Part shown: piece by piece, positions 23,135-31,824 of the stretch
Position numbering within the stretch: position 1 is the first letter of the stretch
How the letters are laid out: every line of letters starts with the position of its first letter
NCBI GenBank assembly: GCA_944389685.1
Contig: CALXNF010000010.1
Span: 1-34,085 of the forward strand
DNA from: an uncultured Alphaproteobacteria bacterium
GTDB taxonomy: Bacteria > Pseudomonadota > Alphaproteobacteria > Rs-D84
Direction: 5' to 3'
Length of the DNA: 34,085 nucleotides
Made by a program: the position numbers and the translations under genes
Notes under the pieces: generated by a model
The model's database searches: none
Seen by the model: the letters and a program-made list of their open reading frames with translations, nothing else
What the model was told of the DNA's origin: nothing

Positions 23135-24135
23135 TTAAAATTATGCAGAATGGTACAGAACGTTTTTTAGACCCAAATATTCCAGATGAATTGGTGGCTT
23201 CCATTCGTCCAAAGGTTTTATCTGATTTTATAGGGCATGATTCACTTAAGCAGAATTTGTCTGTATTTATCTCTGGTGCAAAAGCGCGCGGTGAAGCGAT
23301 GGATCATGTTTTGTTGTACGGCCCTCCGGGCTTAGGTAAGACCACGTTGGCGCATATTGTGGCAAATGAATTAGGTACAAATTTTCGCGCCACGTCGGCA
23401 CCTATGTTAACTAAGCAAGGGGATTTAGCGGCAATTTTAACTTCTTTGGAACCTATGGACGTGTTGTTTATTGATGAAATACATCGCTTGCCGACCGCAA
23501 TAGAAGAAGTTTTGTACTCTGCTATGGAGGACTTCAAGCTGGATATTATGCTTGGTGAGGGTCCTTCTGCAAAAAGTGTTCGTATAGATTTGCCGCCATT
23601 TACGCTTGTTGGGGCTACAACTCGTACGGGGCTGTTATCGAATCCTTTGCGGGATAGGTTTGGAATTGATTTGCGGTTGTCTTTTTATTCACCAGATGAT
23701 TTGGCCCGTATAATTGTCCGCAGCGCAAATATTTTAGGCACGTCAATTGATGAGGGGGGAGCCAAGAAACTAGCTCTTAGTGCGCGTGGGACGCCTCGTA
23801 TTGCAAATAGATTGTTAAAGCGCGCACGTGATTTTGCAACTGCTTTGGGGCAGACTGCGATTTCTGCGGATACCATAAAGACTACGTTGGTTCAATTACA
23901 TATTGATGAAAGCGGATTAGATGAATTAGACCGTGAATATATGAATGCAATTGTAAAGCACTATGCTGGTGGACCCGTGGGAATAGAAAATTTGGCGGCG
24001 GCGCTTTCAGAACCCGCGGATACAATAGAAGATGTTATAGAACCATATTTAATGCAGCTTGGGTTTATTCAACGCACTCCTAGAGGAAGGGTTGTGACAG
24101 ATGCTGGTTATGCTCATCTGGGATTGGAAAAATAG
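23131..24135 (+). CDS. ruvB: Holliday junction branch migration ATPase RuvB
   Basis: RuvB is the hexameric AAA+ motor that, with RuvA, drives branch migration of Holliday junctions. Visible are SIRPKVLSDFIGH, Walker A GPPGLGKT (64-71), Walker B with D115-E-I-H, the sensor GATTRTGLLSNPLRDRFG and the C-terminal winged-helix block. The 334-residue length is normal. The start is GTG 23131, overlapping the previous stop by four bases; ATG 23143 is an alternative and neither has a clear ribosome site. ruvC and ruvA, which usually precede ruvB, are not here. The gene sits upstream of ybgC-tol, an association with tolQ seen in other Proteobacteria. Confidence 0.97.
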   Translation: MIKIMQNGTERFLDPNIPDELVASIRPKVLSDFIGHDSLKQNLSVFISGAKARGEAMDHVLLYGPPGLGKTTLAHIVANELGTNFRATSAPMLTKQGDLAAILTSLEPMDVLFIDEIHRLPTAIEEVLYSAMEDFKLDIMLGEGPSAKSVRIDLPPFTLVGATTRTGLLSNPLRDRFGIDLRLSFYSPDDLARIIVRSANILGTSIDEGGAKKLALSARGTPRIANRLLKRARDFATALGQTAISADTIKTTLVQLHIDESGLDELDREYMNAIVKHYAGGPVGIENLAAALSEPADTIEDVIEPYLMQLGFIQRTPRGRVVTDAGYAHLGLEK

Positions 24136-24141
24136 AAAATT

Positions 24142-24768
24142 ATGAAAAATTTAGTAGATTTTTTCACTTTGGCAGAGAAGTTAGAATGTGAATACAGATC
24201 AACGCGTATGTCTGACGGTACGCAGCAATCTGTTGCATCACATTCTTGGAATATGGCGATGATGGCAATTGTTTTACAACCGTATTTAAAAACGCCAGTT
24301 GATATGGAAAAGGTTTTAAAACTATGTGCGTTGCACGATTTACCAGAAGCAATTGCGCATGATATACCGCTGCATATGCAAGATAAAGAAGTTTGTATTC
24401 AAAAACGTGAACAGGAAAATCGGGCAGTTATAAAAATAATTGGCTTGTTGAAAGACAAAGAAGTGGCTAAATGTTTTACAGAATATGACGCACGGGTTTC
24501 TCCTGAATCGAAATTGGTAAAGGCGTTAGATAGTTTAGATGCTTGCGTGCAGCATATGTGTGTAAAAGATTTGTCTTATATTAGTTCGTTTAAAGATAAC
24601 TTTTATTGGAAATTGTTTTTTTCAGATGATTTTGCAAAAAAATTTGATTTTGAACCTATATTAACTAACGTATTTAAAGAAATAAAATTACGTGCGTCTG
24701 AAAGATTAAAAAACGAACTTGGTATAGATTTTAGATGTTTTATCGGAGTTGAAAATGAAAATTCATAA
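24142..24768 (+). CDS. HD-domain phosphohydrolase (YfbR/HDDC2-like)
   Basis: This 208-residue protein has the metal-binding HD pattern H34 (SVASHSWNMA), H65-D66 (ALHDLPEA) and D130 (KALDSLDA), with E69 and the DIP stretch characteristic of the YfbR/HDDC2 branch. Those proteins are 5'-deoxyribonucleotidases removing phosphate from dNMPs. The C-terminal 70 residues (aromatic-rich) are not recognised. It lies six bases after ruvB and overlaps the ybgC start by 14 bases, so it belongs to the operon. The nucleotide specificity is inferred from the family only. Confidence 0.85.
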   Translation: MKNLVDFFTLAEKLECEYRSTRMSDGTQQSVASHSWNMAMMAIVLQPYLKTPVDMEKVLKLCALHDLPEAIAHDIPLHMQDKEVCIQKREQENRAVIKIIGLLKDKEVAKCFTEYDARVSPESKLVKALDSLDACVQHMCVKDLSYISSFKDNFYWKLFFSDDFAKKFDFEPILTNVFKEIKLRASERLKNELGIDFRCFIGVENENS

Positions 24769-25132
24769 ATTTCCATTTGCCATTGCATACGCAGATACGG
24801 ATGCAGGTGGTATAGTTTATCATGGAAGATATATTGAAATTGCAGAACGTGCAAGAATGGACGTGCTTCGCGGAATGAAATTTCCAGATGGCGATTTAGG
24901 TTTCGTTGTGCGTGATTTGAACATCAGGTATATAAAACCTTTGTTCTTAGCGGATACCGTTGTTGTTGAAACGACGGTTATGAAATTAGGTGCCGCATCT
25001 TTGGCAGTTGAACAAAAGTTCGTGAAAGACGGTGAAATTTGTGCTATACTTTATGCAACTGCGGCATATATTGGTGCAAATATGCAACCACGACGTATAC
25101 CAGAATGTGTTGCGGCACCTTTTAGAGAATAA
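24755..25132 (+). CDS. ybgC: Acyl-CoA thioesterase YbgC of the tol-pal operon
   Basis: This is a hot-dog-fold thioesterase of 125 residues with the 4-hydroxybenzoyl-CoA thioesterase signature YADTDAGGIVYHGRYIEIAERAR (D16 and H23). Relatives hydrolyse short-chain or acyl-ACP-linked thioesters and are encoded at the head of tol-pal operons. The start chosen is ATG 24755 with CGGAG six bases upstream; TTG 24749, two codons earlier, would put the ribosome site against the start codon. It is followed by tolQ after 23 bases. Confidence 0.92.
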   Translation: MKIHKFPFAIAYADTDAGGIVYHGRYIEIAERARMDVLRGMKFPDGDLGFVVRDLNIRYIKPLFLADTVVVETTVMKLGAASLAVEQKFVKDGEICAILYATAAYIGANMQPRRIPECVAAPFRE

Positions 25133-25155
25133 TATAAAATAAGGGGAAAAATATA

Positions 25156-25656
25156 ATGACAAATACGTTTTCTTTATTAACGCTTTTTACCGGCGATATA
25201 ATGACGTTGTTCATTTCTTTGGTACTGGTCTTGGGTAGTATCATGTCTTGGGCAATAATTATTGAAAAAATTCGTTTGTGGCATTTTCAAAAGAAAAATC
25301 CAGTTCGTGTTAAAAATGGAGACAATCTGTCTTTAATCGCGGATAAGTTAATTCGCCCATTTGATAAAAATTTATGGTTTTTATCAATGGTTTCTTATGT
25401 TGCCCCATTTATAGGTCTGTTCGGAACTATTTGGGGGGTTATGGATTCTTTCGCTTCAATCGGGGTAAATCAATCCGTTTCAATCGGTGTAATCGCCCCT
25501 GGTTTGGCGACTGCGTTGGGAACAACTGCGTTGGGCTTAATTGCTGCGGTGCCTGCTGCGATTGCTTATCAGTATTTTAGTAAAAAATCTGATGATTTGT
25601 ATGATGCTTTGATTGAAACTTGTAAAGAATTAAAAGATAGTAAATCAAAAAAATAA
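25156..25656 (+). CDS. tolQ: TolQ/ExbB-type proton channel protein, shortened
   Basis: TolQ forms, with TolR, the proton-driven motor that energises TolA at the inner membrane. Three membrane helices are visible: about 14-36, 72-95 (VSYVAPFIGLFGTIWGVMDSF) and 108-135 (APGLATALGTTALGLIAAVP), the last two being the family signature. The protein has only 166 residues against about 230 in E. coli. The missing part is mainly the large cytoplasmic loop between helices 1 and 2, here only about 35 residues, and the tail is short. The ribosome site is AAGGGG. The ybgC-tolQ-tolR-tolA context separates it from ExbB. Confidence 0.9.
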   Translation: MTNTFSLLTLFTGDIMTLFISLVLVLGSIMSWAIIIEKIRLWHFQKKNPVRVKNGDNLSLIADKLIRPFDKNLWFLSMVSYVAPFIGLFGTIWGVMDSFASIGVNQSVSIGVIAPGLATALGTTALGLIAAVPAAIAYQYFSKKSDDLYDALIETCKELKDSKSKK

Positions 25657-25669
25657 TCGGGGGCAGACA

Positions 25670-26074
25670 ATGTCACGCAGAAGAGTTAGAAATTCAGACG
25701 CATCAATTTCTTTGACACCGATGATTGACATCATGACGGTTTTGTTGGCTGTTTTTATGGTGACTACGCCTATGTTGACTACGGGTATTGATTTAAATTT
25801 GCCTAAGGCCGGTAATTCGGCTTTGACCGGTAATGATCATGCGGTTCAAATAAGCGTTGATAAAACTGGGCATTACTATGTTGGTAAAACAGAGATGTCT
25901 CAGGAGGATGCGGTTAAGAGGGTCATAGCGATGCGCGGTGAAAATCCTGATTTAACCATAATGATAAACGGTGACGCTGCGGCAGATTACGGTGCTGTTA
26001 TGTCCATAATGGGAAAATTGAAAAGTGCGGGCTTTCAAAAAGTTGGGTTGCGTACACAGTTAGATGTTGAATAA
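25670..26074 (+). CDS. tolR: TolR, proton-motor subunit
   Basis: This 134-residue protein has a short cytoplasmic N-terminus and one membrane helix carrying the proton-relay aspartate D20 in SLTPMIDIMTVLLAVFMV. A periplasmic domain follows (about 45-134) with DLNLPKA and VGLRT at the end, as in the ExbD/TolR family. With TolQ it converts proton flow into force for TolA during outer-membrane constriction. The ribosome site GGGGG precedes the ATG. The 3' end overlaps tolA by 11 bases. Confidence 0.93.
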   Translation: MSRRRVRNSDASISLTPMIDIMTVLLAVFMVTTPMLTTGIDLNLPKAGNSALTGNDHAVQISVDKTGHYYVGKTEMSQEDAVKRVIAMRGENPDLTIMINGDAAADYGAVMSIMGKLKSAGFQKVGLRTQLDVE

Positions 26075-26861
26075 GTATATAATGAATCTAGGAAACAGAT
26101 TTTCTTCGGAAAATGTTTTGATGTCTGTGTGCGGACATCTTGCGTTGATTGCAATAATGTTGACATCGTTTGCTTTGGTCGTGGATAGGGCAAAATTAGT
26201 TGCGCCAGATAGAATAGAAATTTTAGAAATTGATTTAAATGCCGTACGTGTCGGTGGTGACGAGACAATATTGCATAATGTAAATGCTGATGCTGAACCA
26301 GAGCCGGAACCGGAACCAGAACCGGATGCCCCTGCCCCTGCACCTGTGCCGGATCCTGTTGAAGAAGTTTCTGACGAACCTATTGAGGCGCCGACGTTGA
26401 TTGAAAAAGAAACGCCTAAACAAGAAGTCCCAGAACCTGTCGTGAAACCCGTTGAAGATCAAGTAAAAGAAGATAAAAAAGAAGAAGCGCCCAAAAAGAA
26501 AAAAACGGTTGTTCGTGTAAATAGAGAAGTTGTTTCATTAGATAGAACGTTGACAGTATCTGTTGTTGATGCATTGCGCGTGGCAATGACACGCTGTTGG
26601 AATATAGATACAAAGCGTTCAGATATATCGGATATTCGGGCAGTAGCTCATCTGACTATGCGACGTAATGGTACTGTTCGTGATGTATGGTTTGAATCCG
26701 CGGCCCGCGCGGAAACAGATCCTGCATTTGCATATGTATTAGACACTATTCGTGCAGCAATAGACCTTTGTCAACCTTTCAAGATGTTGCCGACCGGTGA
26801 ATTTGATAAATGGGAAAAAATTCAGCTAACGTTTTACCCAACTCAGGGTAAAGTAATGTGA
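26064..26861 (+). CDS. tolA: TolA-like periplasmic energy transducer
   Basis: This 265-residue protein has an N-terminal membrane anchor (about 17-40, VCGHLALIAIMLTSFALVV). A Glu/Pro repeat stalk (PEPEPEPE from about residue 77, then Pro/Ala/Val) is followed by a Lys/Glu stretch and a C-terminal domain (about 160-265). The C-terminal text VVDALRVAMTRCWNID and RNGTVRDVWFESA matches the TolA/TonB C-terminal fold used to contact Pal/TolB or outer-membrane partners. Typical TolA stalks are Ala/Lys helices; the Pro/Glu stalk is more TonB-like, so the name rests on its place after tolQR. It ends at a weak terminator; tolB and pal do not follow. Confidence 0.85.
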   Translation: MLNKYIMNLGNRFSSENVLMSVCGHLALIAIMLTSFALVVDRAKLVAPDRIEILEIDLNAVRVGGDETILHNVNADAEPEPEPEPEPDAPAPAPVPDPVEEVSDEPIEAPTLIEKETPKQEVPEPVVKPVEDQVKEDKKEEAPKKKKTVVRVNREVVSLDRTLTVSVVDALRVAMTRCWNIDTKRSDISDIRAVAHLTMRRNGTVRDVWFESAARAETDPAFAYVLDTIRAAIDLCQPFKMLPTGEFDKWEKIQLTFYPTQGKVM

Positions 26862-26865
26862 AGTA

Positions 26866-26888
26866 AAAGCTCATATTTTGGGCTTTTT
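26866..26888 (+). terminator. Terminator of the tol operon
   Basis: AAAGCTC pairs with GGGCTTT (one T.G pair) around an ATATTTT loop, followed by TTCTTTGTTTTT. It is weaker than the other terminators in the window but well placed, seven bases after the tolA stop. Confidence 0.6.
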
Positions 26889-26936
26889 CTTTGTTTTTAG
26901 GCAATTTTTTTATGCGCATTTTTTTTAATTTTGCGG

Positions 26937-26966
26937 TTGCCCTAGGGGTTCGTTTTTTGCTATTGT
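26937..26966 (+). promoter_or_regulatory. Possible dnaE-rsmH promoter
   Basis: TTGCCC (26937-26942), 18 bases and TATTGT (26961-26966). Transcription would begin within a base or two of the dnaE ATG at 26973, implying a leaderless message, consistent with the lack of a ribosome site there. Confidence 0.4.
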
Positions 26967-26972
26967 GCCGGT

Positions 26973-29900
26973 ATGGAAAAACAATTCGTTCATCTTCGTA
27001 CGCACTCAAGAATTTCAATCGGTTCTGGTACGCTAAAAATTAAGCAAATTCCAGAATTGTGCGTTAAAAATAATATGACTGCGTGTGCGTTGACGGACAC
27101 GAATATGATGTCTGGTTGTGCCGAGTTTTCAGATGTTATGCCAAAAAATAAAGTACAACCTATAATAGGAATAGAAATAAGTTTGAACCAACATAATGCT
27201 GATCCTAAAATATTAAGGGCGAACGCTTTATCGAAAATTGTTTTGTTGGCTCAGAATCATGAAGGTTATCTAAATTTGTGTGAACTTAGTCGTGTTATGT
27301 ACATGCGGCAAGAAAATCATCATCTTGGGCCTTATATTACGTTTGATGAACTAACAGAACATAGTAAAGGTTTGGTTTGTTTGTCGGGGGCACATACAGG
27401 GCCTATGGGGATGGCAATACTTAATAATCAAAATGCATTGGCGCGTCAATATGCGCAGCAATTTTTAGATATTTTTGGGGACAGGTTTTATATTGAAATA
27501 CAGCGGCATGGTTTAAACGACGAGATAAAGACGGAAAAAGAATTTCTAAACATTGCGTTGGAAAAGAACATTCCTATTGTTGCAACTAATGATGTGGTTT
27601 TTGCAACCAGTCGTGATTACGAAGCCGAGGATGCATTAAGTTGTGTTCTGGGGCAGACGAAAGTAATAGATCCTGATCGTCCTAGGAAGTCTTCGGAACA
27701 GTATTTTAAAACTGCTGATGAAATGGCAGAGCTTTTTTCTGATTTGCCAGAGGCAATAGAAAATACAGTTATAATTGCAAGCCGGTGTGGTTTTATGGTA
27801 AACGTTCATGAAAAACCGCTGCTGCCAAGATTTGGTAATGATTTGGAACAAGAGTGTCAAATGTTGCGCGATAATACTATGTCTGGGCTTGCCAAAAAGC
27901 TTTCGCAACATGGTATTACAGATACGAAACCTTATTATGAGCAGGCAGAATTCGAGCTGGGTGTAATTATTAATATGGGGTTCCCAGGATACTTTTTGAT
28001 TGTTGCAGATTATATTGATTGGTGTCGTAAGAATGACATATTGACAGGTCCGGGGCGCGGTTCTGGTGCTGGTTCTATTGTTGCGTGGGCTTTGGGAATT
28101 ACACATGTAAACCCTTTAAAGTATGGTTTGCTATTTGAGCGTTTTTTGAATCCAGATCGTATATCTATGCCTGATTTTGACGTTGATTTTGAACCGACTG
28201 GGATAGAACGGGTATTGGAATATATTTGTGACAAGTATGGTCACGATTCTGTATGTCGCATAATTACGTTCGGCAGTTTGCAGGCACGTGGTGCGATTCG
28301 AGACATCGGGCGTGTTTATGGTATCCCCTACTCTAAATCAGATAGATTATCTAAGTTAATACCGCAGGATGCAAAAACTTTAAAGGATGCGGTTGACGGT
28401 TCGCCAGAAATTCAGTCTGTTTTGCAGTCAGATGAAGATATGAAAAAGGTTGTCACGATTGCTGAAGAACTGGAAGGTTCGTTAAGAAATTTGGGGCAAC
28501 ACGCTTGTGGTGTTGTAATTGGAGACAGACCAACAACAAAAATTGCACCGGTATACAGAGACCCCGCCAATCAATTGCCATCATGTCAATTTGACGGGCA
28601 TTATTTGGAGTCTGCTGGGTTAATTAAGTTTGACTTTTTGGGATTGGAAACGTTGGCTGTTTTAAAATATGCTATAAAATTAATTCAGCAGACAAGGGGT
28701 ATAAATATTGATTTAGATAAGATACCGACTGATGATGCAAAAACTATGAAATTATGGCAGTCTGGAATGACAGAAGGTATATTCCAATTTGATGCGCCAT
28801 TTGTTCAGCAGACCTTGAGAAAGATGCATCCCACAAGTTTTTTAGAAATTTCTGCGTTAAATGCTTTAAATCGTCCGGGACCAATTGCTTTTATCCCACA
28901 GTTTATTGCGCGTATGCATGGTGAAGAAAAGGTCGAGTATGTACATCCGCGGGCCGAACCGATATTAAAAGAAACCTATGGTATTATAGTATATCAGGAA
29001 CAGGTAATGCAGCTAACGCGCGCATTAGCGGGTTTTACACGTGGTCAGTCTGATAACGTACGTAAGGCGATGGGAAAGAAAATCGCAAAGATGTTGGATG
29101 AATTGGAAGGCAAGTTTTATGAAGGGTGTGAAAAAGAACAGACTTTGAATCGCGAAGAGGCAAAAGCTTTATGGGAAAAGTTTAAAGAATTTGCAAAATA
29201 TGCTTTTAATAAATCTCATGCAATTGCCTATTCCATAGTTGCAAATCAGTGTGCTTATTTGAAAGCAAATTATACACCAGAGTTTTTGGCGGCTTCAATG
29301 TCCAGTAATCTTAATGATACGGATCAATTGGCTTTATTCGTGGATGACGCCAAGTCAAATTTTGGTATTCAGATTGTGGCTCCGGATATAAACGAAAGTG
29401 AGTCATTATTTACAGTAAAAAACGGAAAAATCATTTATGCTTTAGCTGCTATTAAAGGTGTGGGAACGGTTGCTACAGATGCGATAGTCGCAGAAAGAAA
29501 TGCAAACGGTAAGTTTAAAAATTTAACTGATTTTGCAAAACGTTGTGCACCAATAATTAATAAAAGAATTTTAGAGGCGTTCGCTAAAGTTGGGGTATTG
29601 GATTCGTTGGAACCAAATCGTGCAGCAATATTTATGAATGCGGATGCAATTTTATCGTACGCTTCTAAGTCGCGTGGTGGATCTAATGCGTTATCTTTGT
29701 TTGCAAATACAGTAGAAGATGACGTTGCAGAAGATAGATTAAAGAAGAACTTACCTAATACAGCTGCGTGGACGTTTGGACAAAGACTAGAAAATGAGTT
29801 ATCCGCATTAGGTTTTTATATTTCGGCTCATCCCCTAGACCAGTATAAACATTTGATAAAGCGTGCAAAATTAGCAACCAGTTCTAGTTTAACATCTCTT

Positions 29901-30383
29901 GGAGATAGAAAACAGGTTCAAATTGCCGCAACAGTAAACTCTTTTTCTAGGCGCCGTACCAAAGCAGGAAAGGAAATGATAACTATAAATGCTTCAGATA
30001 GTTTTGGTAATATTGATGCTGTTGCTTTTGGGCAGGTTTCTTTAGAATTAGCACAAATGCTGTCTAATGAAACATTGGTTTTGATTTCTGGCAAGACATC
30101 GTGTCGTGATGATAGAGTATCGATATTCGTTGATTCTATAGTGCCTTTAACGCAATGGGTGGCTAAAATCGCAAAAAAAATAACGCTAGATATATATGAT
30201 GGTAAAGTTTTACCAGATGTAAAAAAAGCACTTACTGCGTTGCCTGCGGGCAAAACGAAAGTTTTATTGAATCTTCATGCAACAGATAAAGTTGCAGCAA
30301 TGGCTTTACCTGGGGGGGTAGAATTAGGGGCAACTACTGCAAATGATTTAGTTAATCTAGGTATAAAGGTTGAGATAGAATAA
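26973..30383 (+). CDS. dnaE: DNA polymerase III alpha subunit
   Basis: DnaE is the replicative polymerase subunit; 1136 residues is the normal class size. The N-terminal PHP domain starts HLRTHS and has ALTDTNMM, the TDTN form I associate with Alphaproteobacteria and with loss of the PHP metal site. The C-family polymerase core has GPGRGSGAGSIVAWALGI, then the catalytic aspartates D401 and D403 (PDFDVDF) and D554 (KFDFLGL), placed almost exactly as in E. coli. The finger region (LNRPGP, IVYQEQVM, FNKSHAIAY), an HhH region (IKGVGTVATDAI) and a C-terminal OB domain follow. There is no proofreading domain in the chain, so a separate DnaQ is expected. No ribosome site precedes the ATG. The rsmH gene starts immediately after the stop. 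Confidence 0.97.
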   Translation: MEKQFVHLRTHSRISIGSGTLKIKQIPELCVKNNMTACALTDTNMMSGCAEFSDVMPKNKVQPIIGIEISLNQHNADPKILRANALSKIVLLAQNHEGYLNLCELSRVMYMRQENHHLGPYITFDELTEHSKGLVCLSGAHTGPMGMAILNNQNALARQYAQQFLDIFGDRFYIEIQRHGLNDEIKTEKEFLNIALEKNIPIVATNDVVFATSRDYEAEDALSCVLGQTKVIDPDRPRKSSEQYFKTADEMAELFSDLPEAIENTVIIASRCGFMVNVHEKPLLPRFGNDLEQECQMLRDNTMSGLAKKLSQHGITDTKPYYEQAEFELGVIINMGFPGYFLIVADYIDWCRKNDILTGPGRGSGAGSIVAWALGITHVNPLKYGLLFERFLNPDRISMPDFDVDFEPTGIERVLEYICDKYGHDSVCRIITFGSLQARGAIRDIGRVYGIPYSKSDRLSKLIPQDAKTLKDAVDGSPEIQSVLQSDEDMKKVVTIAEELEGSLRNLGQHACGVVIGDRPTTKIAPVYRDPANQLPSCQFDGHYLESAGLIKFDFLGLETLAVLKYAIKLIQQTRGINIDLDKIPTDDAKTMKLWQSGMTEGIFQFDAPFVQQTLRKMHPTSFLEISALNALNRPGPIAFIPQFIARMHGEEKVEYVHPRAEPILKETYGIIVYQEQVMQLTRALAGFTRGQSDNVRKAMGKKIAKMLDELEGKFYEGCEKEQTLNREEAKALWEKFKEFAKYAFNKSHAIAYSIVANQCAYLKANYTPEFLAASMSSNLNDTDQLALFVDDAKSNFGIQIVAPDINESESLFTVKNGKIIYALAAIKGVGTVATDAIVAERNANGKFKNLTDFAKRCAPIINKRILEAFAKVGVLDSLEPNRAAIFMNADAILSYASKSRGGSNALSLFANTVEDDVAEDRLKKNLPNTAAWTFGQRLENELSALGFYISAHPLDQYKHLIKRAKLATSSSLTSLGDRKQVQIAATVNSFSRRRTKAGKEMITINASDSFGNIDAVAFGQVSLELAQMLSNETLVLISGKTSCRDDRVSIFVDSIVPLTQWVAKIAKKITLDIYDGKVLPDVKKALTALPAGKTKVLLNLHATDKVAAMALPGGVELGATTANDLVNLGIKVEIE

Positions 30384-31229
30384 ATGAAACACATTCCTGT
30401 ATTGTTAAATTCTGTAATGAAAGCATTAGGTTCTCTTCATGGTAAGAAAGTGGTTGATGCAACCTTTGGGGCTGGTGGTTATTCCAGAGCTTTTTTAGAT
30501 GCAGGTGCAACCGTTGTGGCTTTTGATAGAGACCCAAATGTTATAGCAGATGCGGAAAAGCTGAAAGAAAAGTTCAAAGAAAGATTTAAATTTATGCCCT
30601 TCCCTTTTTCTCATATTTCTGAATTATCTGACGAGTATGACGCAATAGTTTTTGATTTGGGGATTTCTTCTATGCAGATAGATATACCTGAACGTGGTTT
30701 TTCTTTTCGGGGGGATGGACCGCTAGATATGCGTATGTCTGGTACGGGGGGATCGGCGGCAGACTTAATTGCTGAATCTTCTGTTGAAGAATTAGCTAGG
30801 ATATTGAAAGAATACGGTGACATAAAAAAATCTATGCTTTTAGCGCGCGTAATAAAAAATGCGTTACCAAAAACGACGCACGAATTAAAAAAATTAATTC
30901 GTAATCCTAAAGATATTGCGCCTGTTTTTCAGGCGTTACGTATCGCTGTTAACGACGAAATGGGAGAGCTTACAAAAGCTTTAAATGCGGTTCCAGAGAA
31001 ATTAAAGATTGGTGGTAAGTGTGTTTGTGTGACTTTTCATTCGGTTGAGGATAGAATAGTAAAAAGCATCTTTCGAGAATGGACGTCACCTGTCGGTGAC
31101 CCAAGAATGCCGGTTCTAGAAGAAGCTCGTTTTTCTTTAATAAGGGTTGCGGTTCCTTCGGAAGAAGAAATTGCAAATAATTCAAGGGCGCGTAGCGCAC
31201 ATATGAGAGGTGTGATAAAATCATATTGA
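30384..31229 (+). CDS. rsmH: 16S rRNA (cytosine-1402-N4)-methyltransferase RsmH
   Basis: RsmH (MraW) adds a methyl group to N4 of C1402 in the P-site of 16S rRNA, using SAM. Visible are HIPVLLN at the start, the SAM-binding DATFGAGGYSRAFLDAGATVVAFDRD, FDLGISSMQID, DGPLDMRM and VTFHSVEDRIVKSIF, all hallmarks of the family. At 281 residues it is somewhat shorter than the about 310 of E. coli. It begins directly at the dnaE stop (TAAATG), so translation is coupled. In most bacteria rsmH heads the mraZ-rsmH-ftsL-ftsI division cluster; here no division genes follow. Confidence 0.96.
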   Translation: MKHIPVLLNSVMKALGSLHGKKVVDATFGAGGYSRAFLDAGATVVAFDRDPNVIADAEKLKEKFKERFKFMPFPFSHISELSDEYDAIVFDLGISSMQIDIPERGFSFRGDGPLDMRMSGTGGSAADLIAESSVEELARILKEYGDIKKSMLLARVIKNALPKTTHELKKLIRNPKDIAPVFQALRIAVNDEMGELTKALNAVPEKLKIGGKCVCVTFHSVEDRIVKSIFREWTSPVGDPRMPVLEEARFSLIRVAVPSEEEIANNSRARSAHMRGVIKSY

Positions 31230-31286
31230 CCACGTTGCGGTAATTTTTGTACGATTATAAAAAATAAAAAAGGTAAGGATCTGGTT

Positions 31287-31796
31287 ATGAAAAAATTTTT
31301 TTCTTCTGTTGTTTTTGCCGCGTTAGCGATAATGATGTTTTTACCGATTGCCCAGGCCGTTTGTCCTGTTTGTACGGTTGCCGTTGGTGCCGGATTAGAA
31401 GGAATGCGGTTGTTAGGTGTTGACGATGTAATAACAGGTATATGGGCGGGAGGTTTGACGCTATCTTTGTTTTTTTGGACTGCAGGTTGGTTAAAAAAAC
31501 ATAATGTGAAAAGTGTATTTTGGCAAATCGTTGTTCCTTTTGTGTTTTATTACGGGCTGCTAGCGTTGGTATATGCTTTGCCTGGTGTTCAGTTTGGAAT
31601 GGCGACGTTATGGGGAATTGATAAGTTTTTATTAGGAATAATCGTTGGTACGGTCGCCTTCTATTTCGGCGCCCGTTGGTATGTCAAAATAAAAAGAGAT
31701 AATGGTGGTCACGCAAAATTTGCGTTTCAAAAGGTGGTTGTGCCGTTGTCGTTTTTGATTGTTGTGACCATAATATTTTGGCTTATAACGATGTAA
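31287..31796 (+). CDS. Polytopic membrane protein with CPVC motif after a signal peptide, unknown function
   Basis: This is a 169-residue protein. A signal peptide (1-24, ending AQA) is followed at once by V25-C26-P-V-C29-TVAVGAG. Four membrane helices follow, at about 45-68, 76-98, 109-133 and 147-169, with Lys-rich loops on the cytoplasmic side. A CxxC pair at the outer face of the membrane suggests thiol-disulfide exchange or metal binding. I recall unnamed proteins with this CPVCTVAVGAG start and WLxK loops in other uncultured bacteria, but cannot name a family. The next gene, 28 bases downstream, encodes a soluble helical protein I recall beside such proteins. The ribosome site AAGGTAAGGA is strong. 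Confidence 0.72.
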   Translation: MKKFFSSVVFAALAIMMFLPIAQAVCPVCTVAVGAGLEGMRLLGVDDVITGIWAGGLTLSLFFWTAGWLKKHNVKSVFWQIVVPFVFYYGLLALVYALPGVQFGMATLWGIDKFLLGIIVGTVAFYFGARWYVKIKRDNGGHAKFAFQKVVVPLSFLIVVTIIFWLITM

Positions 31797-31824
31797 AAAT
31801 TTATCTAAAGGAAGGAAGGAAGAT

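Noticed and set aside
26296..26345. Short tandem GAACCG-type repeat in tolA as a CRISPR or regulatory repeat
   Set aside because: It is in frame and encodes the Glu/Pro stalk typical of TolA/TonB proteins. No spacer structure exists, and I found no CRISPR-like array anywhere in the window.
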